64,000 bases of DNA, taken from positions 9,411,001 to 9,475,000 of the forward strand of contig JAPTOF010000002.1 in assembly GCA_028554755.1 (NCBI GenBank), written 5' to 3'. The notes beneath the pieces were generated by a model. That model was given only the letters and a program-made list of their open reading frames with translations. It searched no databases and had not been told where the DNA came from. Every line of letters begins with the position of its first letter. Position 1 is the stretch's first letter. Position numbers and translations under genes: made by a program. Source of the DNA: Cordia subcordata. Taxonomy: Eukaryota > Streptophyta > Magnoliopsida > Boraginales > Cordiaceae. Of this stretch, positions 49,301 through 60,170 are shown piece after piece.

Positions 49301-50518
49301 GAGAAGATTACATGAAATTTGAGGAACATGAAGCATGTTTGTGTGTGAAAAGGAGACCTCAGAAATTGAAAATATACCTGTGCCAGTGTGATTGATAGGC
49401 AGAGTATTACCATTACCTATTGCCACAAAATCATTGCCTTCATATGTCTCATAAGCAGAAAAAGAATTGAGATTATTAGTCACATGATTTGTTGCTCCAG
49501 AGTCGAAAATCCAGTTATTGGAATTTGTTGTAGTGGAAAATGCTTGAGCAGCCATGCCTTGCTTAACATTCTTTGTGCCTGTATAATTTTGAGAATCATA
49601 TTTATGCCAACAATCTAAAGCAGCATGATTCTTTTTTTCACAAATTTGACATATCAAAGGCATAGAGGTTGTATTTGAAACATTTGAGCTTAAAGATGCA
49701 GGAGCAGATTGAGATGGTGTAGGAGGAATAGAAGTGCCTTGAAAACCACCTCTTCTGTTCCTGCCTCCATCTCTAGAATTTGATCCTCTACCTCTTCCTC
49801 TACCTGATGTAGTTGTCTGAGATAGTAAGGTAGGATGTACATTACTAGAATTAGACACTGTCAGGGATTTGGCCAGTTGCAAATCCAATTCCTTAGCCAG
49901 AAGCATGCTAGACAACTCAGGAATTGAAATTGATGACTTGTTAACCTTGACAAAAGTCTTAAATTGATTATACTCAGTAGGAAGACCTCCCAGAATATAG
50001 AGAAATAGATACTCAGGAGAAATAGTTTTTGATATAGCAGCCAGACTATCTATGATTTGCTTAATTTCATCTAGATATTATTGCATAGTTTTTGTTCCTT
50101 TCGTAATATGATGCAATTTATTATTCAGCTGAAGCACATGTTGCCTAGATAGAGAATTAAATCTAGTTTCAAGTGTTTCCCAAACCTCAGTAGAAGTAGG
50201 AAGTGTATGAACTTGAGATAACATTGGAGGTGATATAGTAGAAGTGATACAATGTCTTAATCTCCTATCAATAGTAGTCCACAAAGCAAATTTTGGATTT
50301 GGAGTATAGCCACCTTGATCATCACGCAAGAATTTATGAGGACAAGGATAAATACTTGTGACATGATCAAGAAGATTGTATGCTAGTAAAGCTCATACCA
50401 TTTGTGACTTCCACAATAAGTAATTTGTGTTGTCCAGCTTGATTGGGAAGAAAGAGTTCATATTCTGCAATAATTGCTTCAAATCTTCCATTTTATTTGT
50501 TATAGTCAGCATCGCCAT
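46275..50518 (-). pseudogene. gag-pol polyprotein of minus-strand Copia, broken
   Basis: Gag starts at ATG 50518. One frame can be followed from gag through integrase into reverse transcriptase (to 47516). It is broken by in-frame stops (50393, 50078, 49157, near 48924, 48533, 47831 and 47516) rather than shifts; one frameshift near 47,300-47,400 moves the rest. Visible parts are UBN2 gag (FNSLSRQHVLQLNNKLHHI), a zinc-knuckle-like CQICEKKNHAALDC, protease WIFDSGATNHVTNN, integrase (FLDGLTRYSWVYPV, TPQQNGRAKRRH), a Ser/Thr-rich linker near 48,000, reverse transcriptase (IGCKWVYKIK, LIYVDDIIL) and RNase H (SDWATNPFTRKSVT, SKHIDLDCHFVREQ). The integrase Glu-containing motif reads GRAKRRH, so its catalytic Glu is lost. 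Confidence 0.92.
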
Positions 50519-50893
50519 GGACGAAAGAGAAAATTTATGATTTGAAACCCTAATTTGTAGAATTATCAAGCAGCAAATGTGATTCTGAAGAAGAAGAACA
50601 CAATCATCAAGAACACAAGCTGAGAATAGCAGTCGAATGATTAAAAACATTGTTTGATGATGAGATCAAAGATGAACATAGCTCAATCGAACAAGAACAA
50701 TGCTTAATCGAAGAAGAACAAATCGCAATTGAAGAAGAACAAAACTCAATCAAAGAAGAATAAAGATCTTGTTCTTCAAGAGATTCGTTGAGAAGAAGGA
50801 ACAATTACAACTTGAATCGGCGAGCGATGAAGCTAAAAAAAAATAAAGGATCGTAAATGAAGGTTTCATGAACTGTAACTGCTCAGATAACCA

Positions 50894-51092
50894 TGCTAAG
50901 AAAGAGAAGAAGAAGATATTTTTCATTCGCTAGCTCCAAGTTTACATGATTAGATCTATTTATAGTTGACATACAACATATAACTAACACTAACTACAAG
51001 TTAGTTACATTCCTCCACTTAACTACATAACTAACTTGATGTACAGTTGGCAATATTCTAACTAAGTCTTTGAGCTAACTTCTTTCTTATCA
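50894..51092 (-). repeat. 5' LTR of minus-strand Copia
   Basis: 199 bases. On the minus strand it begins TGATAAGAAAGAAG and ends CTTTCTTAGCA, next to the primer site. Confidence 0.9.
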
Positions 51093-51159
51093 CCCCCTAT
51101 GATTAATATAAGTAGTAGATGACTCCCTTGTGATTCAAAACATATCACATTATCTCACC

Positions 51160-51193
51160 CCCGCCCCCTCCCCCCTCCCCCCTCCCCCCTCCC
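51160..51193. repeat. C-rich tract (CCCCCCT repeats)
   Basis: Four or more runs of C5-6 separated by single T or G occur in about 34 bases. The minus strand could fold as a G-quadruplex. It lies within the Mutator-type MITE, 70 bases from the Copia end. Confidence 0.8.
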
Positions 51194-51845
51194 TGGTGCT
51201 TTTTAGAAAGTAGCACAATTTCCTGATGTCTGTTAACATTTTAACACCATTAAATAAGACTTTTAATTGACCAAATTGCCCTTAAAAACTCTCTAATATC
51301 ATTTTCTTATTTTAAAAAGTTTAATTTTAAAAATTTTAAATTAAAAAATTTTAAATTTAATTTTTAAAAAATTTTTAAATTTTAATTTTTAAAATTAGAT
51401 TAAAAATATTAAAATTTTTAAATTTTAATTTTTAAATTTTAGAATTTAATTTCAAATCTAAATTTTTATTTTTATTTTTAATTTAAGTTTTTAAATTTTA
51501 ATTTTACATTTTTGAATTTTAAATTTTTTTTGTTTTTTAGTTTTTTGATTCTATAAAATAAAGATAAATAAATTATGCTATAGCCTATAAGTCTATAACT
51601 CTCAATAAGGCTGTTTTGATAAAAAAAAAAAAAAAAGTATAGCAAAGTATAAAATTTAATATCTACACATACCACAAAGGAGAGTGTAATGTTTTTCCAT
51701 TAAATTAGACGAAAAATGTTAAAGTTGGGAATTATGTGCCACTTTTGAAAAGCACGGGTAGTAATGTGTTGTATTTTAAACCATAGGAGGTAATTAGTTA
51801 TTCATACAAATCACAAAGGTAACGCGCATTTTATCCAAAAAAATT

Positions 51846-52876
51846 ACCTAAATATCTATATCTTATCCTTACTTTTTTTTAATCTTTATTCTTAAACTAT
51901 TTTTCCACTTTTATTTTATTCCTACCCTTTTATCTTCACTGTTGTATATTTAATAATCTATGTATTGCATTATATATGGCCTAAATTAAGTTATAATAAT
52001 TTAATATATTTTTAAAAGATAAATAAATAATTATATTATTATTATTGTGTTTTAACTTGCAACCTGTTTATATGTCCTTGATGTTCAGTTTCATAATGTA
52101 AGTTATTTTCAACCCTACCATGACCAAATACCTAAACATTTATTTTGTAATCATAACTTCTATTCAAATAGGCAATTACTTAATATATGAAAAAATTTAA
52201 AATAAAGTTACTTAAAATTAAAATTATTTTGAGCACTGTTTCATAAGCAAATTCAAACACCCTGTCAAAAAATCTAAGAACGAAACACAACGTATAGTTG
52301 AAGTTTTTTTGGATTACATAATTATAATTTCAAATAATGATTGAAGTGGAGTAACTTTCATTATTCCAACGTAATTAATGCAAAATAGACTAATTCCAAC
52401 GTAATTAATGGAAAATGGACTGACTACTCACACTATAGTCATTGTATAGCGAACCATCTCTGAATTCTCTTTTCCATCGAATAAAGGCATGCAAGTTTGC
52501 AGTGACCTATGAAATAATAAAAGAAAAATAAATTCCTCTTGCGTGATGCACTCAACAATTACCGTGTCAGAGGGCTGAGAACATTGATTAATTTCAACGC
52601 TAGAGATAGAACATGAATGATAAAATAAATAGTTTAGTCATTAATTAAATTGGGGCATTGCTTATTATAAGTGTATATTACTCTTTGTAGTTTCAAAATA
52701 GGTATGAGAATTTCTTGTGGTCTTAAAATGTATAACACACATGTCCCAAAAAATAAGCATGAAATCTCCCCATAATCCTCAAATGTGAAGCACATATCAC
52801 ATTACTCCAACACTTGTAAAAATGCTATGCATTCAAACGTAGTAAATACATAAAAGATGAAGAATCTTTGCTACTA
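51846..52876. repeat. Spacer holding block A of a duplicated RLP flank
   Basis: 52,365-52,670 (CCAACGTAATTAATGCAAAA, ATAGTCATTGTATAGCGAA, GAACATGAATGATAAAATAAAT) matches 61,455-61,660 in the same order with moderate divergence. A phrase of this block is itself doubled at 52,366 and 52,394. The remainder is AT-rich with no coding sequence. Confidence 0.7.
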
Positions 52877-53129
52877 TTTAAATAAGAGTAAATAATATAT
52901 TACTCCCATAACATAGGCAAAACTGCATACTCGGTCCATGAACTTGTGAAACTACCTGATCATCCCCTTGTACATTTAAAAGTTAGCTCATAACCCTCTA
53001 TCGTCAAAAAAACCATCAAGCATAATGGAGAGTGCTATGCATGCGCGTGTGTTGAGATTTTAGAAGAATATTTCTTATAACAATATCTTTTTAGACAATA
53101 TTACCCTTATATTTTTATTAAAAAACCAC

Positions 53130-53164
<35 letters not shown>

Positions 53165-54050
53165 GTACATATTTATGTATGTATATATGTATTTATATAT
53201 AGGGTAGAGCATTCGGTTATAACTGAGCCTAACCGAAACTGAATTTAACTAATCGAATTTCTGAATTTTTTGAAACTGTTAACCGAAACCGAACCGAATA
53301 GGACTACTAACCGAATTTTTTTGGTTCGATTTTTGGTTATTAACCGAAAAACCGAATTTTTTAAAAAGTTATGAATTTTGTCATTTTGCTGCAAACTAAT
53401 ATCAAACTAAGTAATTAACCGAATTTATAATTTGTACAAACTACAAATTGGTTACATAAAAAATATATAAGCTAACAAATAACATCCAAAATACAAAATA
53501 AACTCACATAATTTGTAGGCTAGCAAATAACATTCAAACTAGAAAATAAACCTGTAAAATATAAACTTGTCAAGATAAACCTATCAAGTGGGGAAACTCA
53601 AAAAAATAAACCTGTCAAAAGTGAAAACCCAAACCTATCAAGTGTTAGAAAAATAAACCTGTCCAGGAAATGAAATTCATACAACAAGAAGTCAACAACA
53701 TTACAACATGTCAGAATTATGCCTTTTTAATACAAGAGTAATTCCAAACATAATAACTAAAATGCTAAAATGTAGCTCACAACTTGTCACCAGCCAACTA
53801 CCAATAGTTTAATACCAATATACCATCATCACATTAACATCATGCTAGTCACAGACTCATAGTATCACAAACATTATACAAAGGTTCAAAGTTTCAACAA
53901 TGCAACTAACAAAATAAACCTAAAATGCAGTAGTAGAGGTAGCAATTGAAGGGTCTGCTCCACGTTCATATTTGGATAACTTTGCAAATTTATCAACCAA
54001 AAAAAAACATTAGGCATAAATGTACATAATTTATAATTCCAAATAAAGAA

Positions 54051-56112
54051 TCACATGTAATTAAAAGAATAACCTTCTTCAAATTTATCCAGTTCTTCCA
54101 AAATTTCCTCAATTTTGATTGGCTCGTATAATGATCGCAGCCAATCTTGAGCACATATAAGGGCCTGAACTATTTTAGGAGTCAAAGAACTCCTAAACTG
54201 ATCAAGAACTTGTCCACCTGTATTACAAGCTGCCTCCGAAGCTACCGTTGAAATTAGCATTGCCAAGACATCACGGGCCATTTTTGAGAGAATGGGATAT
54301 CTTCCCGAGTTGATGCGCCACCATTGCAAGACATCAAACCCATCTTTATCCTCTTCAGGAACCTCAGACAAATACTTCTCCAATTCTGATTTAGCACTAG
54401 GAACCCCAGAAGTACTCTTGTGCTTCTTAAACTTTAATGACATATTTTCAACCAAAATTTCTTTAGGTTGAGCACTTTCTACAAGCAATCGTTGTGGGGC
54501 ATCTTCAATACAACATTGATGGATTGTTTATATTCTTCAAAGATAGCTTCCAAATCATCCCTCACTTTACTTTCCAACCCAGACTTGTCATACATTTCTT
54601 TAAGAGCATATTCCACATATTCAAACTTGTATCGAGGATCAAGAATCACAAAAATGAAAATGACCTTATTTATTTTATCTATATCTCCCTAATACTTGTC
54701 AAATTTCTTGATCATTTTGATAGCCATGGCAGATGAATTAACATCTTCACTCAATTTCATCTTTTTCAAAACCAAATAAAATGTACTGATATCATCAAAG
54801 AAAGCATTACTTGTCACATGTCGAGTGCCTGACACCTTCAATGTAAGATCAAAGAAATGTTCTAAGAAAGTAACAATTCTCCTAACATTTTCCCAATCCT
54901 CAAATTCAGGAACTCCTGCCCACTCAGCTTCAATAGATGAAAGATCAGCCCTATAGTTAGGATCTTGCTAATCAAATCTCTCAAATGCTCATGCATAATG
55001 CAATGCAATCTTTAACATGGTGTAAGTTGAATTCCATCTTGTGCTAACATTTAAACACAACCCTTTTCGAGTATCCAATTTCTCCTTTTCAGCAAAATTT
55101 TTAAATTTCTTTAATCGTGAAGGTAAACATCGAATAAATCTCACAGCTGCCCTAACACGATTAACTGAATCACCAACATCTTTCAATCCATCTTGGACAA
55201 CAAGGTTAAGAATATGTGCGACACATCTAACATGCATAAACCTTCCATTAGCAACACATGTACCCCAATTAGACATCTTCCTTTTCAAATATGCAAGAGC
55301 CACATCATTAGAACTAGCATTATCAACAGTAAGAGTGAATACCCGATCTGACCCCCATTCAAGTAAACATTTTCAATTGCTTTTCCAAGTGACTCACCTT
55401 TATGAGAAAAGATAGGGAAAAGTTTATAATTTTCTTTTGCAATTGCCATTCATCATCAATAAAATGAGAAGTGAGACATATGTAATTAATTTGTTGATTA
55501 GAAGTCCATGTGTAAGTGGTTAAAGAAACACCTCTACTACAATTTTTCAACAACCTCTTCAATTTAACTCTCTCTTCTTCATAAAATTCATAACAATCTT
55601 GCCTAACTGTAAATCTTGATGGAATTTGAAACTTAGGTTGAAGATTACCCATAAATCTCCGAAAGCCTCGTCCCTCAACCAAGCTAAAAGAAAGCTTATC
55701 TTCAATAACCATGGTAGCTAGGTCTTGTCTACTTTGTTGTTGATCAAACTTCCAATTTGTTAAATTACTTCCCTCTTCTCTTGCTTGCAAATTCAATTCT
55801 TGTTGACGAGCTCCTACTTCCATATTAGGGGGATATTTCTTACAAGTTTTCATGTGATTTTTCAAAGGAGCAGTGCCATTCTTTACGGGATCACTAGCTA
55901 ACGTAGCATCACAATAATGACACTTAGCTTTTATCTCACCTACCTCATTTGTGAACTTAAGTGAAATGCTCCCATACGGTAGACCTTGCCTTCATTGGTT
56001 TCCTCTTTTTCTTTTCTTGTGTTAGACTTGGTTGGCTTGAGTTTCTAGTCGCACCACTGTCACCCACTGATTGAGAACTTGCATCTATCCGTACATCCCT
56101 ATCATCCGCCAT
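54051..56112 (-). pseudogene. hAT transposase (BED finger, RISC/dimerisation domain), broken
   Basis: ATG 56112 starts MADDRDVRIDASSQS. A one-base shift near 55,965 moves the frame into a BED-type zinc finger (CHYCDATL, then LKNHMKTCKK). The middle part has WTSNQQINYICLTSHFIDDEW, the VDNASSNDV region split by shifts near 55,300-55,420, and HVRCVAHILNLVVQDGL with STRWNSTYTML. The C-terminal dimerisation domain is clear at 54,350-54,100 (FDVLQWWRINSGRYPILSKM, STVASEAACNTGG). Several shifts and stops (including the TAG at about 54,968) make it inactive. The family is the RICESLEEPER-like plant hAT group. Confidence 0.88.
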
Positions 56113-57174
56113 CTACGCAAAAGCCAAAAGTTATTATTAGTAAACTATACTATTAAAATGCTGCCACTATACTAATTAATTTACTTAAGAAAAGATTGAA
56201 CTTACATTGCACGATGAACAACTTGATTCTGTTTTGAAAGTCTGTACAAAAACAAGTAAACAACTCATCATATGGTAATTGGTACATGCTAGTGAAGGGC
56301 TTCAATGGTCTCTATCATGTACAAGACAATATAAATATATAATTTTATTAGATGGAAAACAAACAAATTAAGTATTATAAATGAACAGAGGAGGTTTTGT
56401 CAACATGCACTTTGTTTATTAATTAAATGAAAATATTGTTGTTGTTATTATTATTATTATTATTATTATTAAAAAGAAAGAAAAAATCTTGATAGCAATA
56501 GGATTCATCTAAATCAGTCCTTCTCTTAACCATTAGATTTTTCTGCACTTGTTTCTTTGGGTTTGCACAAAGATCAATATAAATACTATGAGAATAATCT
56601 CTATTCTCTTTAGATTCTCATCATTGAATCATTTGAATGGGATAAAGTTCACGAATCTCCGTGCCCTGGTTTGAATCCTTTTTCTCCTGACAACATTGCC
56701 AATCACTTCTCTCGCTAAAAATCTCATTTTTTCTTTTTTAAAAAGTATTATTTGTCATCTTTCGGAAAAACATGTAAGAAAGATAAACACCCAGAAAAGA
56801 AAAATCTTTGATATTTTACTAATTAATCAACAACTAAAAAATTAATTAACTACAAAAGTTTTCTTTATCAATTTATCAATAGCTAAAAAATTAATTAACT
56901 ATAAAAGAATAAATGAGATATAAGAAATAAAGAAGCAACCGAAGTTTTAAATATTAATTAATACTTAATCAGTTAATCTTCATCAATATGATCGTCATTG
57001 TGCAATCGTGCTAGAGCAGAAATTTTTCAAAAAAAAAAGAGAGTTTCTCGTACTAAATTTAAGAAAAAAAGAAAATAAAAAAATATTACCTGGAGGTTGG
57101 AGCAAAATGCAGAATGCAGATTGATGAGTTGAATGTTGATGACTTGAATCCTAAAGTGATGAGCAAAAAGCAGA

Positions 57175-57471
57175 ATGCACAAGACAACAAGCAATGTTGG
57201 TAATTCTGAGGATGATTTGAAGGAGTTTGATTCTGAGGTTGTGAAGAAGGGCTTTTCGGAGCTTCTTGATCTCCTCTTGGCTGCAAATTATCTTATAATC
57301 AAGAGCTTGTTCGATATATGTATTGCCCAAGTGGCTAAGAAGATGGAGATCAAGTCTGTTAAGAAGGTTCGCGAGATATTTGCCTTAGTATTGAAGGTGG
57401 GCTGCGACGCTGGAAGTAGGGCAGGAAGAAAAGGAAAAAAAGTTAAAAATGTAGGTAAGAGAAAACCCTAA
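57175..57471 (+). CDS. SKP1-like C-terminal fragment captured in hAT element
   Basis: An open frame of 98 codons. Residues 10-66 resemble the second half of SKP1/ASK proteins: EDDLKEFDSEVVKKG, ELLDLLLAANYLIIKSLFD, then VAKKMEIKSVKKVREIFAL, which parallels the LAANYLNIK...VADMIKGKTPEEIRKTF core. SKP1 links F-box proteins to CUL1 in SCF ubiquitin ligases. The N-terminal BTB/POZ cullin-binding half is absent, as is the acidic WAFE-type end, and the tail is a basic stretch (SRAGRKGKKVKNVGKRK) unlike SKP1. It lies inside the hAT inverted repeats, opposite in strand to the transposase. The ATG choice is arbitrary. It is most likely a transduplicated gene piece; expression is unknown. Confidence 0.7.
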   Translation: MHKTTSNVGNSEDDLKEFDSEVVKKGFSELLDLLLAANYLIIKSLFDICIAQVAKKMEIKSVKKVREIFALVLKVGCDAGSRAGRKGKKVKNVGKRKP

Positions 57472-57688
57472 CTTTTTCTTTTATACATATATATATATAT
57501 ATATATATATGTATAAAACGACATAGTTTTAATAAATTTCGGTTATTAACTGAAATTTTTTTAAATTACCCGAAACCGAACCGAACACCGAAATTTAATA
57601 AAATTATTAACCGAAACCTAACCGAATTACAAAATTTGGTTTGGTTAGGTTCGGTTATTCGGTTAATACCGAATAATGCTCACCCCTA

Positions 57689-57765
57689 TGTATATATATG
57701 TATGTATATATATGTATATGTATGTATGTATGTATGTATGCATGTATGTATGTATGTATGTAGAT
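57689..57765. repeat. TATG/TA microsatellite at hAT insertion site
   Basis: TATATATG then (TATG)n runs continue the microsatellite found left of the hAT element at 53,130-53,199. The two halves were one repeat before the insertion. Confidence 0.75.
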
Positions 57766-58740
57766 AGACACACACGTTTGTTTCGGCGACAAAGCACAAT
57801 ACCAAAGGTACCATTTTGTTCCTGTCTCCGTTGCAAATCAAATAACAAGTTCCGATCATTATTTTGGGTTCTTAGCAAAAATTTGCGATAAAAGCTCAAG
57901 CTTATGTAAATAAAATTAATCCAAGTGAACCCTTAATCTTTAAGAATCCAAATCCGAAATGAATTGGAATGTCACCATGTGCCTATGTTGAATCCAATTT
58001 GCTGTGCAATGTAGCTTACAAGTTGATCATCCATTACAAAAATCCAAAGAAATGGTCCGAAGCAACTCATCATTGATGTGAAGTACTTCAACAATCACTC
58101 TGTGGTTTTTCTTTGTTTGCTTTCTTCTCTATGTTTTAGCTCTTCACAGCCATTATTTTACTTTATTTGCAGCCCAAGATGGGGTCAAGTTAAGAGGACA
58201 ATGTTGGTTCATGCTTAGGTTGGTGTGCTTATTCATGATGTTCTTTTTTGTCATCAAAAGGATGTCGAAAAGGGGTGAAGAGAATGAAGACAGGAAGAAG
58301 AAAAGGTGAGGAAGAAACGTGAAGAAGAAAGAGAAAAATGGGTTAGGGATTTGGGTATTTCAATTTGGATTTTACGCTTGGTTAGGGATTGGGATTAATG
58401 GATTTGGTGGATTAGATTTGGAGTGTTTCCGCTTTGTTTGACTAAAACAATATTCGGTTAGGGATTTTGGAGTGTTTCGGGGTCAAATCAATTTCAAAAG
58501 GTGGAAAATAAAAATTGGGGCCAAATATATATTTATACGAGAGTATGTAAGTCATTTTATATTTATACGAGGGTATGAAATGACTTCCGTTAATGTTTTT
58601 AATGGTGTTTTCAAAATGGGGTGCTTGAGCTTACTTTTCAAAAGTTGAAGGGGTGATTAGATAGTTTCACAAGTTTAAGGACTGAGTATGTACTTTTGCC
58701 GAAGTTCAAGAAATAATATACTATCTACTCTTTGAATAAA

Positions 58741-59025
58741 GATTTCAGTTTCCAAATTGTGAGGCCCTGTGTTGTAGAATGTATTGCTACCACAAATAAT
58801 AAAAAAGAAAAGATTCGACGACCCCTAGTAAATATAACACACAAGGCAATATGTTCAAAGGGTGAAAAGAGCCTCCAAGACTTAAGAATAAAGCTTGTGG
58901 TCTGCTATAACTAGCAAATAGATTCTTGGAAGTCAACAAGAAAGACTTGGATTTCCAGAAAGAGTGCATAAATTTCAAACAAGAGTCGTGATAAACCCAC
59001 TTGTTGATAGAAAACACCATCATGT
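58741..59025. repeat. Block B of a duplicated RLP flank
   Basis: It matches 61,820-62,105 in the same order (TTTCCAAATTGTGAGGCCC, GGGTGAAAAGAGCCTCCAAG, GTGATAAACCCA, GATAGAAAACACCAT) with moderate divergence. The frames read on the minus strand in both copies share text only because the DNA is duplicated. The left boundary is the Mutator-type target duplication. Confidence 0.8.
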
Positions 59026-60170
59026 GAAAAACTCCTCCAATTTCTCTCTTTCTCGCAGTGACTAAACTACTAGCAATTCTCAAAAGAACGAGGGGAATGA
59101 TTAAATAAGAAGAAAGTCTTCTTCCTCTCGTCGACTGGTCACTCATGCTTGAAACAAAAAGAATAAGCGATTCCACTGAATCTGTTAGAGTAAGGCTAGA
59201 AAAGAGTAGCTCATGCCCGACAAACGTAGAATATATAAGTATGTTTCCTGGTTCAAGCTTATGTGACCAAGAAAGAAAGATTTCACCAAAAAAGGTAGCA
59301 AAATCACCTCCATTCTCGATTTCTATTGCGACAGAGGGGGCTATCATAATAGAGTCAAAATCACGATTAGAGTAAGCTCGAATAAAAGGAAGAATCCAAT
59401 CCATTGGAGGTTATGAAGTCAAGTTTGGTTTTCATAAATAATGCAGTAATGGTACTAAAAAAGTACTTTTGTTAATTTCCCAGCATATCAGACAGTTTTT
59501 TTTAGAGTCCCATTTTTTAGCTAAACAGCACTTGTCTCATTTTATCGGCATACGACACAGAAAGTTCCTTCTCGCTCTTTTGAATCCCAGGGATTGCCTC
59601 AGGGAAGAGGCCAGTCCCTGAAAAAGCCATCTCAATTGGTATCATTCAAATGCGAATATAGGCCTGATTAAAGCATAAAAGTAAAATAATAATAATTAGA
59701 GGCTTTTGTCCGTTGACGGTCATCTTCCCTGTCTCCTACGCTCCGCTCTCAACTAGATCAATTGCTTTGTCCCGATCGTATATTGGGTGAAACTCTTCAC
59801 TTCAAGGTTCACCTTACACGTGCTTTGGACGCCTATACCATACCCCCCAAAGCCCTTTTCAAGGAATTGCTCTCGTGCCCCTATGATTGCGGCAACATAA
59901 GAATCTGGCTCTTGCTTACCTTCACCTTGGAGGAATGGATGGTGGATTCAATTGATTCAGTATAATTGGACTGGGAGCGGAGCGACCATCAATATATAGA
60001 CTTAGTTGGAGCTCGATCTTCTATTCCTTCTTTTTTTTTCGAGATTAGCTTGGTCTTCCGTCTTGTACACTTTTTTATAAGATCTATTCTTTCTTTCATG
60101 CATTGTAATCCTGCGAAAAAAAAAAAAAAAAAAAGAAGCGCCTATTGCTTATGATAAACAGTCTTTTTTT
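59026..60170. other. Unassigned block with less AT-rich composition
   Basis: This stretch breaks the B/B' similarity and has a noticeably more balanced base composition than its flanks. A minus-strand frame (59404 down to about 59,020) begins MDWILPFIRAYSNRDFDSIM and includes GDFATFFGEIFLSWSHKLEP, which I do not recognise. A plus frame at 59,762-59,965 is also unrecognised. A run of about 18 A near 60,118-60,136 lies at the right end. It may be an organellar insertion, a gene remnant or a retrotransposed piece. Confidence 0.35.

Larger units (their letters stand above)
46107..51092 (-). mobile_element. Minus-strand Copia retrotransposon
   Basis: 199-base LTRs at 46107-46305 and 50894-51092 differ at about 12 positions. 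They are flanked by CCCCC (46102-46106 and 51093-51097). Reading on the minus strand, the primer site is TGGTTATCTGAGC (50893-50881), a variant of the usual site, and a purine tract (TTGAGGAGGG) precedes the 3' LTR. Total length is 4,986 bases, normal for a small-LTR Copia. Domains follow in Copia order. Confidence 0.93.
46084..51836. mobile_element. Long-TIR Mutator-type MITE split by a Copia element
   Basis: The left arm (46084-46106 plus 51098 onward) and right arm (ending 51836) are inverted copies starting GGATAAAATATGCGTTACC and GGATAAAATGCGCGTTACC and continuing for well over 100 bases. Flanks GAAAAAATT (46075-46083) and AAAAAAATT (51837-51845) match at 8 of 9, the Mutator target size. 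Without the Copia insertion it is about 760 bases and has no transposase. A C-rich tract and very AT-rich DNA fill the centre. Confidence 0.8.
53200..57688 (-). mobile_element. Degenerate hAT transposon with captured SKP1-like fragment
   Basis: Ends are TAGGGTAGAGCATTCGGTT on the left and, reverse-complemented, TAGGGGTGAGCATTATTCGG on the right. Flanks TTTATATA and TGTATATA match at 7 of 8. Both sub-terminal regions are dense in CCGAA/TTCGG motifs, typical of transposase binding zones. A broken transposase lies on the minus strand, and a SKP1-like frame on the plus strand sits between the transposase start and the right end. Length 4,489 bases. It inserted in a TA/TATG microsatellite. Confidence 0.85.
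52886..58730. mobile_element. Long-TIR Mutator-type element split by a hAT element
   Basis: The left arm begins GAGTAAATAATATATTA and the right arm, reverse-complemented, GAGTAGATAGTATATTA. The arms then agree for about 120 bases (CATACTCGGTCCATGAACTT against CATACTCAGTCCTTAAACTT). Flanks TTTAAATAA (52877-52885) and TTTGAATAA (58731-58739) match at 8 of 9. Without the hAT element it is about 1.35 kb. The right interior (57,770-58,500) is less AT-rich with no clear protein. Confidence 0.8.

Noticed and set aside
57663..57899. Minus-strand frame with LQRRQEQNGTFGIVLC at the right side of the hAT element
   Set aside because: Half of it translates a TATG microsatellite, and the rest is too short to assign. 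It could be a gene scrap in the Mutator-type element, but nothing supports it.
58787..59404. 205-codon minus-strand frame as one gene
   Set aside because: Its second half is the duplicated block B, whose partner copy is not an intact frame, so the frame is a chance fusion across a repeat boundary. The first half remains unassigned.
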